From Plumapathes pennacea (lineage: Eukaryota > Cnidaria > Anthozoa > Antipatharia > Myriopathidae), in the NCBI GenBank assembly GCA_964036295.1, contig OZ038468.1, forward strand, positions 3,282,501 through 3,346,500: a stretch of 64,000 bases of DNA, written 5' to 3'. The notes beneath the pieces were generated by a model. It was not told the DNA's origin. It made no database searches and worked only from the letters and a program-made list of their open reading frames with translations. Positions 9,243 through 19,422 of this stretch are shown here, one piece after another. Position numbers and translations under genes: made by a program. How positions within the stretch are numbered: the stretch's first letter is position 1; every line of letters begins with the position of its first letter.

Positions 9243-10654
9243 AGTCAGATGTCTGTTTTCCTTTCAAGATCTTAAACTTTAACTGTCTATTCGAAAAATG
9301 CTGAGCAATCTGACACGCGGTTATTGCAACGAGAATCATTCACAAGCCCTTTGAAGTATGATTAGATTTGAAGCCCGTGTATAATTTAGAGTAAACCGTT
9401 CACATTTTGATTTGATTCTGGGAGAAATCACGCTGTATGAGCGGGTTCACAAACCACTCGATTTCATTAAATTGAATGCCTCAGAGTCTACTGCATGCAT
9501 TCCAGAATAAAATAAAAAAAAGAAAAGAAAAGAAAAAAATAAAAATTATAAAAAATAAAAACGCACAGAAAGCCTATTTAATTGTACTGCCTATGAAATC
9601 AGTGTTCCTTTTTCCCGTACCAGGGCGGCCGACCAACTTCACAATTCAAGTACTAAATGTTTGAGAAGTACTGCATGAATTAATTTGGTTTCAACCGTGA
9701 GAAATACCTGCGGCGTCACGCAATCGATTCTTCTTTTAACGCGAAAGTATAACACACACACCATATTTTTCTTCTTTCTTTGAGTGCAGCACTTGACTTC
9801 GAAGAAATGATTGCGTCAAAACTTCAGTAAAACAAAGGCTGTTCTTGTCGAGCAGTACCAAAGTAATAGTCGCCAGAGCGAGGGTATTTGCGATTATCGT
9901 ATTCCTAGTATGGATACAATGTTTCAAAAGCAATTTTGGAACTCGGAGCGTGGCTTTTCCCTTGAAAGTGGCAGGCATTGATTAACACTGTAAACTGCGA
10001 CATCACCGCTCCTGACCACAACCTGTTTACCTTGATACAGATTTTACGTACAAATAAGCCCATGCTTTGCTAATGAACACATAACTACATCCCATTTCGA
10101 CGCCTGGACATCAAAAGTGAAAACAAAAAATGTATAGTCACTCTGCAAACACTGTTTGTTTGTTCAAATGAATGTATGCGCAGCCATTTTGGCTCGCGGC
10201 AGAATTCTAGAATTTCAACCCGAGTGTTTATTTATACCGCTTACTGTGAAATCTCACGAACCATTTGAGTCTTTAATTTTTATGTATAGTGTGTTCTTAC
10301 CTTCTTGGGAGCTGGTAGCATCCTCACAAAACCGACTTTCAACTCCGCACGATTTGATACATAACGTTTGGATTCATATGGTCTTACCTGGAATCCCATT
10401 GGTCAATTTTACGTCAGGGTGGAAAACGCAGTTGAATGGCTTCCAGCAAGTTGTTGATTGTGTACTTTTTTGTCCAAGCTTGTAAAGCCATAAAAAGCTA
10501 ACATGTTAAAAAAACAGTACCTGTTCGTCGGAGCTCTATTTTACCTTGACTTCGGGGTCATTTAGAAAAACGAGCGATGTAATTTTCAACATTATATGAC
10601 TTTATCTGTGATCTGCATGCGATTTTAAATCGAGCCTGTAAGAAACACTTCGAA
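9243..10654. other. Unassigned sequence
   Basis: Holds the A-rich tract at 9.5 kb and a 109-codon plus-strand frame (10,156-10,485) with no recognised motif. Probably non-coding. Confidence 0.5.
9500..9562. repeat. A-rich tract
   Basis: AAAAG and AAAAT motifs over about 60 bases. It could be a decayed poly(A) tail of a retroposed copy, but no body is recognised upstream. Confidence 0.7.
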
Positions 10655-10750
10655 AATTTAAAACTCTTCAAACTTTCAGAAAAGCTTCCTGGGACTATAA
10701 CGAGACTTTTTCAATACATTTTGCTTCTTTTATTTCAACAGATTTTGCGA
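10655..10750 (-). repeat. Dispersed single half-unit related to the satellite
   Basis: AAAACTCTTCAAACTTTCAG, CTTCCTGGGACTATAACGAG and ACTTTTTCAATACATTTTGC follow the order of the reverse-oriented right half of a satellite unit (compare 20,267-20,345). It stands alone, 9.4 kb before the array, and is clearly more diverged than core units. It keeps TCCTGGGACTAT, which core right halves have changed to CCTTGGACTAT. Confidence 0.75.
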
Positions 10751-10844
10751 AAAAGCATGGTAAGGCTATGATCGCGAGTTACTGGGAACGAGAGTGAACC
10801 GCTGGCATGCTTGACAGCGGCCGCTGGTTCATCTGTTTGTAAAG

Positions 10845-10937
10845 ATGGCCATGTGTTTTCAGCTGTATTTCAACCCACGGCGTCGGTCAACCGCAGTTTT
10901 GGCCAAGTTTCTCAAGACTGAGGGACGGGAAATGCAG
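10845..10937 (+). other. Candidate first coding exon, 31 codons
   Basis: An ATG in strong context (AAGATGG) opens a 31-codon frame that ends exactly at CAG before GTATGA, a plausible 5' splice site, so the exon would end in phase 0. The peptide (starting MAMCFQLYFNPRRRS) is basic and unfamiliar. No matching downstream exon was found in the window. It could equally be chance. Confidence 0.2.
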
Positions 10938-11606
10938 GTATGAAGGCGTTTGTGCTGTAGTTGTTTTACCGACCGCGTGTCTGAGTTTATGTACACATTT
11001 TCCTGCCATTAATAATCGTTCAATAAGCAATCTGGGAAAAGCTACCCGACACATTTTCTGCATCTGTGTGATATTTAATATTTTTGTAAGAACCTGAGCG
11101 ACTAAGTGGGACTTGGTCACTCCGAACAATGGGTACAGTATCGAATGTGAAATCACTTCGAGATCAAGGATTGAGTACCAGAGGGAGGGAGGGAGGGAGA
11201 AAAAAAGAAAATCATTTTGACCCCTAAGAGGTACTAAAATGAGCGTGGCTCGAGCTTATTTCCATCCTAAAAGGTAGCAAGAAAAGTATACCAAGAATTT
11301 AAAGCTTTGATTTTAAAATTTCGATTTAAAGTTGCTAGCTAACATCTGCTGGATATTGTTTTTAGCACTGAAGCAACACACTTGTAAGAGTTCTGAATAT
11401 AGGTCCCCCAAAATGTTGAGGATATTTGACATGTGAGGATATTATTTTCAGAAAATTATTATTCATTTGTCAGGGAAATATGTATCCTGTCCTTTCAAAT
11501 CCGCATTAATCTGGGAATCAAATCCCTTTCCACTTCTTCTGCTGAGGAACAAAAATTGTCCCTGTGCAAAACAAAATTTGTTCACTATTGAAAATAATAT
11601 TAGAGC
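10938..11606. other. Unassigned sequence
   Basis: Apart from the GAGGGA microsatellite nothing is recognised. Confidence 0.5.
11180..11210. repeat. GAGGGA microsatellite and A-rich tail
   Basis: GGGAGGGAGGGAGGGAGA followed by AAAAAAGAAAA. Confidence 0.85.
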
Positions 11607-11938
11607 GCTTTTCAGATAACTGTCGAAAACCAAAACCAAAAATCAATCACAGAGCCAATTAATGAGGCAAGCAAAAACACATCAGACCAATCAGAAGTCC
11701 AAGAAAAATCGAAACCAAAACCAAGTAATTGGGATTGATTTTACAAACCAATCACAATTTACACACCATCGAAACTTGCTTTCTTGCATGAGAATATCGC
11801 AACCAGGTTTTGTTTTTGCTCTTGATTAGCAAAAAATGTTGCTGTGTTAAGTTGTTAGGACCAATCGGAAAGCGTAGCAAACACAAGACCAAAGCAATCA
11901 CATGATTACTTTCAACAGTCATCCGAAAATGGCTTAGT
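11607..11938 (-). mobile_element. MITE with TTTTCGG/GACTGTCG ends, reverse copy
   Basis: Begins AGAGCGCTTTTCAGATAACT and ends CAGTCATCCGAAAATGGCTT. Interior order is reversed compared with 3,297-3,657 (ACCAATCGGAAAGCGTAGC is near the right end). The palindromic composite element starts only about 10 bases further on. Confidence 0.78.
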
Positions 11939-11951
11939 ATATATAGAGGAT

Positions 11952-12274
11952 ATTACACAGCGGCGTGAAGATATGAATTTTATTTTCGAGTGGTAAAAAC
12001 AATATTTTACGAACGAGCGCTTCGCGAGTGAGTAAAATATTGTTTTTACCACGAGAAAATAAAATCCATATCTTCAAGCCGCCATGTAATTTTCTTTTTA
12101 TTATATTAGACACAAATGTTTTACGAGAAATTGCACAAACAACCGTGCAAAAGCGGGAAATGATGCCAACGATATCCTCACTAGTGAGGATATGGAAAAT
12201 ACGCCACTCGGGTCCCGGATGTAGTTTCGTATGGATTTTACGCACGGTATATTTTCCAGTAAAACACTCGTGTC
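11952..12274 (-). mobile_element. Two-module palindromic composite element, copy 2 (inverted)
   Basis: The same two modules occur in reverse order and strand: hairpin module 11,952-12,090, then GACACAAATG to CACTCGTGTC module 12,109-12,274. Conservation with copy 1 is high, including the GGATATCGTTGGCATC and CGCACGGTAT regions, so the pair moves or is copied as one unit. Confidence 0.85.
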
Positions 12275-12683
12275 TATATAATAAAAAGTAGTAGTTTCCT
12301 AAAAACAAATTATGAATTGCAAAATATCTTTAAAAATCAATTCTTCACTTTAAAATTTGTTTTCAAATTGGTTCAATTTTAGGATGCAGTTCTGAGCCAT
12401 TTGGCTTGTATAAGTATTCCACTGGAAAAATGAAACAGAATTTCTGATGGGAGATTAAACCTCCAGATATTGATAATGATATTTTACGGCAATCTGTTGG
12501 CTGTGATAGTCAGGGAACACCCTCTACCCTTTTAATTCATTTTGTTTGCAAAACTCCCTCTTCTTTTAAGCCATGCATCCTTCTGGGTAAAAACATTTCC
12601 TGACATTTTTTTTTTTCAGTTGAGTCCTTTGGGAGCGCCCTGTCCTTCGAAATTATCCAAATTTAGATTGCCCAGTGTGATTT

Positions 12684-13600
12684 AGATTGTCAAATGTGGA
12701 ATATCCCAAGGTTCTATCCTTGGTCCACTACTCTTTATAATCTACATATTAAAAAATGACCTTCCAAATTGTGATCTCTGCTCTAAAGTACGGATGTACG
12801 CAGATGATACTAGCCTAACTATCGCAAACTCTGATGAGAACATACTAGAACAACAGATGATTCATGATCTATGCAAAATACAGACATGGCTAAAAGCAAA
12901 TAAACCGAGCCTAAGTGTGGTCAAGACGAAATATATGATAATAGCTAGTCAGTATAAGATAAAGCACCTTGAGCGTCAGTTTCAAGTACTGGTAGATCAC
13001 AAACCCCTGTTAAGGGAAATGACATACAATTATCTTGGAGTTGAGATAGACCAATCATTTTAAACTTGGAAGGATCAAATAGACAAAATTTTAAGGAAAG
13101 CATCAGTAGGGATTGGAGGAGTGTCAGACATCTTGTACCATATGATACATTACTCACGATGTACAGCTCTCTTGTACTACCATATTTCGATTATTGTAGT
13201 TCAGTATGGGAAAACTGTGGGCGACAAGCTATAGACCCTCCAAAACAGAGCTGGGGGGTGATGACCCTCTCAATTTATGATAGGCAGTCAGTTGACATAC
13301 TGGATGAACTTAAGTAGGATTGTGAGACACGAAGATCAAAACAATTAGCTACATTATGTACAAACAGTTAATGAAATTGTACCAAATTATTTGACCCAAA
13401 TCTTTGATAGTACAAACTCTGTACATTGCTATAATTTATAATAAGAAACTCGTCATATAACATATTGTACCAAGACCACACACTGAAGCAGGGAAACATA
13501 GCTTCCATTATAGAGGGGTGGTTCTCTGGAATAACCTATTGAATGATCTTAGAAGTCAGACAAATCTAAGATCCTTTTTAAATTTTCTTATAATCATTTT
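12684..13600 (+). pseudogene. Non-LTR retrotransposon reverse transcriptase fragment
   Basis: The frame open from 12,689 reads a reverse transcriptase palm: a GISQGSILGPLLF block, then the catalytic YADD box at 12,797-12,808, then a WLKANKPSLSVVKTK block and a YLGVEID block, the usual order in Jockey/CR1-type LINEs. An in-frame TAA stops it at 13,061-13,063, and the reading then moves to another frame (SSLVLPYFDYCSSVW near 13,170-13,210). A C-terminal block (PRPHTEAGKHSF, VVLWNNLL) is recognisable near 13,470-13,545 in yet another frame. The N-terminal endonuclease and upstream fingers are missing. It is a 5'-truncated, dead copy. The exact clade cannot be assigned by eye. Confidence 0.85.
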
Positions 13601-14361
13601 AGTTTTTTGTAGTTGTTATAGGATAACAATTCTAGGGGAACTTTTGTAATAGGATATAATGTATTTTTTTAAAGTTCAAATGGTTGTGGAAGTTAGATAA
13701 ATTTAGCATTTTGAAATTTTTGCAATAGTATTATCATTATTATTATTGATTATCATAATTAGTATAGGTTACACAGATTTCTAGAAGAGCATTTGCATGA
13801 GAGGAATACTGTGTTAAAATAAAGATTATATATATGCTCCTTTCCCCTAATACAAACCATCTATTTTTTTTTTGGAAAACATCCCCTGTCCTTTCAAATC
13901 ATTGCTTTGTGAAACACCCAATTTTCCACTGTTGACATGACACAAGAGTAATCTGTTCCTCTTATTGCTTCCAACAAGATAGACATCCACATCAGTGGGC
14001 ATTCGCAAGCCTTTTTCACTTCACATTCCCCTCAAGGATCCTGGTTACACTTGGGTTGGACAGTCATCAAATCTGCTGAAGAATCTTGTTTTGCTGATGT
14101 TGTCGACATGTGTGTGCAAGGTGAGATCTGCTAGATTTGGTCACAGAGTTTCAGCAGCATTAATTTGGTGAGATATGTACAATACACAAGGCACATAATA
14201 ATGAAAATCGGTTTCTCAGGAGTATTAACTAAAAAGCACAGTTCCACAGGAAAATTTGTATCCCTAATGAAATTTTGATTTTGCAAGTAATATGATCCAA
14301 TACACATGACAACATGTTGAAGTACACTCAAAATATAACCGACATTTTACATCACTTTAAT
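13601..14361. other. LINE 3' tail region and unassigned sequence
   Basis: AT-rich, with a short TTA microsatellite near 13,735-13,750 and AATAAAG near 13,820 that could be the end of the LINE copy. Confidence 0.45.
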
Positions 14362-14390
14362 GCATAATTAATTAGACTGGTCGATTCAAC
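14362..14390 (+). repeat. Solo copy of the TIR motif of the 19.4-20.0 kb element
   Basis: GCATAATTAATTAGACTGG followed by TCGATTCAAC matches the ends at 19,426 and 20,027. It lies about 90 bp before the dispersed satellite half-unit at 14,480. Confidence 0.55.
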
Positions 14391-14479
14391 TGACTTACGA
14401 TTCTTTTTGGGACGCACAAGTCTCCTTTAATTTTTGTCAGTAAGGGTCCGCCCCATTTTTTGGCCTAGTCTGATAATTG

Positions 14480-14605
14480 CTTTATCTCGTCAACAGCTGA
14501 AGAAAAATAGGAGAAATGTATAGCAAAAAGTCTTGTAATAGTCCCAGGAAGGTTTCCTAAAGCTTTCAAGAGTTTCTAAATTTTGGCAAAAAAACATGGG
14601 CTGTA
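14480..14605 (+). repeat. Second dispersed half-unit related to the satellite
   Basis: CTTTATCTCGTCAACAG, GAAATGTATAGCAAAAAGTC, ATAGTCCCAGGAAGGTTTCC and CAAGAGTTTCTAAATTTTGG match, in order, the right half of a forward satellite unit (TATATCTCGCCAACGG to TTTTTGGCC) over roughly 115 bp at something under 80 percent. No left half accompanies it. Confidence 0.82.
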
Positions 14606-15207
14606 GCTACAGCTGTCACAAGCCTTTAAGAGTGTTTGTATTCATATAAAGTGACCTTTTTACCATGCTTTATTGAGCCAACCCCTATTAAATGGCCACT
14701 TGCCAGAGGGTTGCTGCTTAATAGAGTATTTACTATCTCTTTCTCATTTGCATCTGTCAAAGGGTCCTCATCGGTCGCAGAGTTAAATTGGCGCTAACTG
14801 GAAACTCGACGGCATGTTTCAAGTTGAATAAAGTACACTCCAAACCATGAACTGCTGAAAGGAACAAAGACAAGTGGACATCAAGCCATGAGACAGCAGC
14901 ATCTGTTCAAGCTAAAGACAGATTGACAAGGTATGGGATATAGACAGTATCCTGTTTTTCACTGTGATAGACTATGATGTGATGGTGACATAAGGAGACA
15001 TATAAGGAGGTGTGGCAAACAAGCGAACACTGTCAAGCACTTAACGGTACATTTGAAGAATGAAGCGGGCCTGTTGTGAAGGATAATCCATTACTGAAAA
15101 AGTTCGGAAGGTTTGTAAGCTCTTGCTGATTGCTTTTGTGTTAGTTGTTTGTAGGACTGACCTGATACAGCGCCCGGTTGTGATGTTATTGTTTGGGGCT
15201 TTGACTA
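14606..15207. other. Unassigned sequence
   Basis: Contains a GACAAGGTATGG splice-donor-like site near 14,926-14,937. With the CAG acceptor-like sites at 15,234 and 15,479 and AATAAA at 15,393 it could belong to a non-coding transcript, but this is weak. Confidence 0.3.
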
Positions 15208-15805
15208 TTTTCTTTTTTGCTTTATTTCACTCAGCATCTAAATGTTGTTTAACTTGTCCATGAACTTTTTGAGTTAGTTATTGAAGTATTTGAACTGATA
15301 TTTCTGTAAAAATATTTGTATTTTGTGAGAAATTTATGGTCAGTGGCTACTTTTAAACAAGTCCTGTAGTACCGTTCTTGCCTATAGAAATGCAATAAAA
15401 TCTTGTGACGAAAACACTTGCTGATTCACTGACTCAAACAGAATAACCTTAGTTTCTCTCTCGCTTTATCCCACTGCAGCATATAAATGATGTTGTGATA
15501 CCAGCTCTTAAGAGAACTAGATAACTGCGTCGGTGTGGTGATAAAAACGGTGATGTATCAACAGAAAGTTGATCAAGGTACTGGAACGCCGTAAGAGTGA
15601 CAGTAGCTAACGTTTCGAGCGTCAGCCCTCGCTCTGACAAAGGGCTAACGTTCGAAACGTCAGCTATTGTCACTCTTACGGCGTCCCAGTACCTTGATCA
15701 ACTTTTTGTTGATACACCACCGTTTTTATAAATGATCTTGCTTAACTTGTCCAAGCACTTTTTGAGGTAGTTATTGCAGTATTTGAACCCCTGCTTCTGT
15801 GGACA
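15208..15805 (+). repeat. Diverged direct duplication bearing the palindrome
   Basis: CTTTATTTCACTCAGCATCT (15,220-15,239), AACTTGTCCATGAACTTTTT and GTTATTGAAGTATTTGAAC recur as CTTTATCCCACTGCAGCATA (15,466-15,485), AACTTGTCCAAGCACTTTTT and GTTATTGCAGTATTTGAAC. Both copies begin with a pyrimidine tract followed by CAG, like a 3' splice site. Confidence 0.65.
15496..15727. mobile_element. Palindromic insertion with 13-bp target duplication
   Basis: Two arms of 87 bases (15,542-15,628 and 15,642-15,728) pair with about eight mismatches around a 13-base loop. ATAAATGATGTTG at 15,483-15,495 and ATAAATGATCTTG at 15,728-15,740 look like a target duplication with one difference. The host sequence on either side (15,458-15,495 and 15,728-15,805) is continuous with a diverged copy at 15,210-15,300, which lacks the insert. 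Variable-length target duplication and inverted arms suggest a Penelope-like or other retroelement remnant; that family call is a guess. Confidence 0.7.
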
Positions 15806-15848
15806 GGTGAGACTTTTTCATTAAAGTTTCAGCAAAACCCACTCCCCA

Positions 15849-15867
15849 CCCCCCCCCCCCCCCCCCC
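15849..15867. repeat. Run of 19 C
   Basis: An uninterrupted C homopolymer. Length in the assembly may be unreliable. Confidence 0.95.
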
Positions 15868-16022
15868 ATCCCACCCTAACTCAAGCCAAGGAACTTACAC
15901 ACCGTGAAATTATGCAAGTTACATTTATTTAATGTTATTTACATCGGGAGCGAAAGGTTTAATATGCAGTGACAGTAATGAGAGTACCAAAACCAACTAG
16001 TGAATTTTGATTTGAATCATTG

Positions 16023-16228
16023 TGAGGGTGATCAAGACTTTTCTCCTTCAATTTCTCACCAAAGATGTATCATTACAGTACGAAGAAGTTGGCTTCTGAT
16101 AGCTTGTTTAGATGACAGCTTTACTTCTCTCTACATCTCTCATACCTTTGTATTCTTGAATGGTTCGGAGAATCTGCACTTTTTAGCCTAGGACTTTTTA
16201 GTGAGCCTAGGACTTTAAAAAGGGTTAA
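16023..16228 (-). mobile_element. piggyBac-like MITE (copy D, diverged)
   Basis: Shares TTTCTCACCAAAGATGTATC, CTTGTTTAGATGACAGCTTT, TTCTTGAATGGTTCGGAGAA and a terminal AAAGGGTTAA with copies A and C, in reverse orientation. A short GCCTAGGACTTT duplication near the end (16,187-16,215) is private to this copy. Confidence 0.6.
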
Positions 16229-16263
16229 TTTATTGAGACAAAAAAAACAAAAAACTTTTAAAG

Positions 16264-16440
16264 TTGCTTACCAGTATTACTATAATGTTTTGTCCACACA
16301 TTCCACAGATTTGACAGCGTCATGGTGATGGGAGTTCTCACCTGGAGCGTCCTGTCACCAAACGTTTTGCTCGGCTTCCCAAAGCGCCTGGTCTCCGCTA
16401 ACCACGAGAGGTTTCTTCGGGGAAACATGTGTCGCAGCGT
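16264..16440 (-). repeat. Dispersed repeat copy 1, ends at a splice-donor-like site
   Basis: Shares about 175 bp at roughly 85 percent with 17,208-17,384. On the minus strand it is open over most of its length (blocks LAETRRFGKPSKTFGDRTLQ and NLWNVWTK) and runs into CTGGTAAGCAAC, a good 5' splice-site match. I do not recognise the product. It may be a duplicated exon or a transposon part. Confidence 0.6.
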
Positions 16441-16810
16441 TGTATATACATCATAGTGATGTACTTTGATTACACAAACAAAACAAAAAACTGTAAATTC
16501 ACAGGCGACAACAGGTGGCATTTTAGGTGGGGTGGGCTTGGTATAAATCTAAAAAGATCACCAAGACAATGACAGTATTCTTGAAGGGACTGTCAAAGGG
16601 TAGGCGTGTACATGCGTGTGTGTATTGGTGGAATATAATGAAAGTTGTACGGTGCATATAGGGGTGTGTGAAAATGTGGTAAATAAAAAGTAAATAATAT
16701 TGTATAAAAATGGATGGAAGGGAAGAAAAAACTATAAAGTAATGTGGGATTAGGGAAAAAAATTTTAATGTTAATTGAGATCAGAATAGATTCAGAATAC
16801 ATAAAGAAAT

Positions 16811-17150
16811 GTGGTTTTTACCACAACACACTAGTTTCTCGCTCTCTGATTGGTCGATTTACCGTGGTAAATAAGAGTCCAGACAACGATGCTGACGCCA
16901 GCATGTCATGTTTTGCAGCGAAATGCAACGAAAGTTTCCTGTATATTTCTAAATGTTGTGGTAAAAAACAAATTTCCACTGGTTTGCCGTGGTGTGGACT
17001 CTTATTTACCACGATTTACGTCATCACATGGTCAAAATTAGTTGCGGACTCACTCGGCGAAGTGCCTCGTGAGTCCACAACATTTTGACCATGTGATGAC
17101 GTAAATCGTGGTAAATAAGAGTCCACACCACGGCAAACCTGTGGAAATTT
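16811..17150. mobile_element. Palindromic element with GTGGTAAATAAGAGTCC arms
   Basis: The main hairpin has arms 16,970-17,053 and 17,069-17,150 with few differences and a loop TCGGCGAAGTGCCTC. A further partial arm (CGTGGTAAATAAGAGTCCAG) lies at 16,863-16,882, and GTGGTTTTTACCAC near 16,811-16,824 marks the probable left border. There is no coding capacity. Confidence 0.78.
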
Positions 17151-17207
17151 ATTAAATAGATTAAAGGGTAAGAGAAAAAAAAAAAGAAAAAAAAAAGCCC
17201 TTAAGTT

Positions 17208-17384
17208 GCTTACCAATATTACTATAACGTTTTGTCCACACATTCCACAGATTTAACAACGTCATGGTGATGGGAGCTCTCGCCTGGAGCGTCCTGTCGC
17301 CAAACTTTATGCTCGGCCTCCCAAGGCGCCTGGTCTCTGCTAACCACGGGGGTTTTCTTTGGGAAAACATGTGTCTCAGTCAGC
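17208..17384 (-). repeat. Dispersed repeat copy 2, ends at a splice-donor-like site
   Basis: The minus-strand reading is conserved with copy 1 (LAETRRLGRPSIKFGDRTLQ, NLWNVWTK) and again ends at TTGGTAAGCAAC. Several substitutions between the copies are at third positions, which would fit past coding constraint. The two copies flank the palindrome at 16,811-17,150. Confidence 0.6.
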
Positions 17385-18651
17385 ATCACGAACCAAGCCA
17401 CGCGAAGCATAGCTCCTGTAAAAATCGCCGCAATCTGTTGAGGTAGGTGTTGGAAAACCTTGGCCTGACCCTGCCGGAGCTGTTCCTGGTCAGGCAGTCA
17501 GCCCTTATTTACTCTGGTCAGTCAAGGCAACTCTAACACCTCGTGCAGGGCATGCTGAGGTACGGAATCGACTTCCTCAACTAGAGCTGCCCTGCGCAGT
17601 TAGACCCAGGCTCCTGGGGTTAGATTAAAGCAACATGTTTTGATTTATGAGTCCAACTAGGCGCTCGAGCTAGTAAATGATAGAAATCTGCCCTTTTAAC
17701 TTAAATACAATCTTGGAGAAAACGAGGGTCAAAGTTGGAGTTCCTAGGGTTAGATTAAGGTATCAGGCTTAACGAAATTACTACATGTTTTACCTTGTGT
17801 TTCTGAAAACAAAATTTGGATACCTATTTTTTTCCCCGAGATATTTAAACGAAAGGATTTTATCTTTCTCTTTCTCACCGGAAACTAGCTGTCAACAGAT
17901 CGTTAGTATCACCCATAACTGCGCAGCATGCGGCTTGCGCGTCAGTCATGCAAAACAATACAGTACAACTTTTAGCCGCGCGACGGGTAACGCATGACTA
18001 ACAGCAAATCTGCAAGAATAATGAAATGCCGCAAGAAATCTTTCCTTGTACGCCTTTGTGAACGCTTTTCTATGTTTAGGCTGAAACAAATTAAATATAT
18101 CCACGTGAGCGACGAAATGTCACAACGTGTGATTCTTGCACAATGCCGATTTATAAACCTTGAGCAGCGCGTGGACCACGCTCGATGGTGGTGGCTCAAG
18201 AGCAATCCTGCTTTCGCAGCTCTCTTTTTAGAACGAGTTTGTCGTTTGCTTGAACTCATTCCGAATTCCAACTGTAGCTGAAAAAGGTTGAACTGGTGTT
18301 GAGTGGTGAGTGCAACTGTGAAGGGAAAATAGATGTTGCGAAACTTACCCGAACGAAGCGTTGATGTCCGTAGTTATACACGGCGGTCTTTTGTGCTGCG
18401 TGTTTCAATTACCTACAAGATGCCTGGAAAGTCTCTATGCTAAAGCACTAACTGCGGTGTTCTGACAGATTGCTGACAGATGAGGCGATTATGTAAACAG
18501 GTTTCCGGCTCCCTGGTCAGAATCTTTAAATGTGTTATTCTCGGTGTTTTTAAAACGCGGAAAAGTGTTTCTTTCGGAAACCTGCATTTCAATGGATTTT
18601 AATCGATTGGCTTGAAACTTGGCAAATATGTGAATCAATATCAAAGCTACC
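17385..18651. other. Unassigned sequence with overlapping frames on both strands
   Basis: Frames of 95 codons (plus, 17,994-18,281) and 99 codons (minus, 17,972-18,271) overlap completely, and neither shows a known motif. CCTGGGGTTAGATTAA and CCTAGGGTTAGATTAA recur at about 17,612 and 17,742. Confidence 0.45.
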
Positions 18652-18800
18652 AAAAGGTGTCTCCGATTTTATTTCTTTTTTTTCGTTCGGAAGTTATGCC
18701 CGATTTTGTCTTGCGCGTAGCTAGAAATATGATCGGCCAACTTTAAAAGTCAATAACTTTGTATATGGACAAGATATCAAAATTCGGAGACACCTTTTTT
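18652..18800. repeat. Short inverted repeat AAAGGTGTCTCCGA
   Basis: AAAAGGTGTCTCCGATTTT at 18,652-18,670 pairs with AAAATTCGGAGACACCTTTT at 18,779-18,798, around a 108-base loop. Neighbouring phrases (CTTGAAACTTGGCAAATATG, AACTTTGTATATGGACAAG) recall the style of the satellite half-unit but do not align with it clearly. Confidence 0.6.
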
Positions 18801-19422
18801 CTTCATTGTGTCAACAGTAGGCTGAAACAATAAATAATCAAATAGGGTAAAATCCGAGTGACATTAGGCTTTTTTAATGAGGCAAGGTCAAAATTCACTC
18901 GGAAGCTGGTAACTTTCTTTCTTTAGCAAATTTAAAAAATATAAAGCTTTAACCTAAATCTGTGATTGTTGAGCTTTCAGAAAATATATACTTTATTATC
19001 AGTTAAATGTAACGCTAGCACGAAAAATGGGTTTGAACGCATGCCGTTCACGAGGGCATCCTGATACCTTAAACCAAAACTTTTTGGTCTCTGGAGTCCA
19101 ACTTGACAAGACAACTTGAATGCAGATTTTTTTGGGGTGACCCCCCCTCCTGGTTTTTGGGCATTTTAGGTTTTGGAAGGAGTGCTGATCTTGCTGTTTG
19201 TGAATGGCTTATGTATTCGCGCGCTCGCTACCAGGCTACATGGATTGTCTGATGTGATTCGTGATTTAAATTAGCGCAGAAAGAAAGTTTAAAAATGATC
19301 AGAAAAAAAGGTGTTTCCGCCCACGTAACCCAAAAAAGTTCGAAAACGAAAACGAAGAAGAATCATCTAATATATAACATCTAAGAAAAAGTTTACGAAA
19401 CTTTCAACCAGGCGCATTCTGC
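18801..19422. other. Unassigned sequence
   Basis: AT-rich, no gene or clear repeat seen. Confidence 0.5.

Noticed and set aside
15449-15673. 74-aa minus-strand frame with SNVSPLSERGLTLETLATV
   Set aside because: It is a reading through the palindromic insertion. Such peptides appear wherever this repeat is translated.
17612-17760. Possible telomere-like GGGTTAGA motifs
   Set aside because: Only two isolated GGGTTAGATTAA copies occur, about 130 bp apart, not a tandem TTAGGG array.
17972-18281. Overlapping 95- and 99-aa frames on opposite strands
   Set aside because: No familiar motif, no splice or start support, and no basis for choosing a strand.
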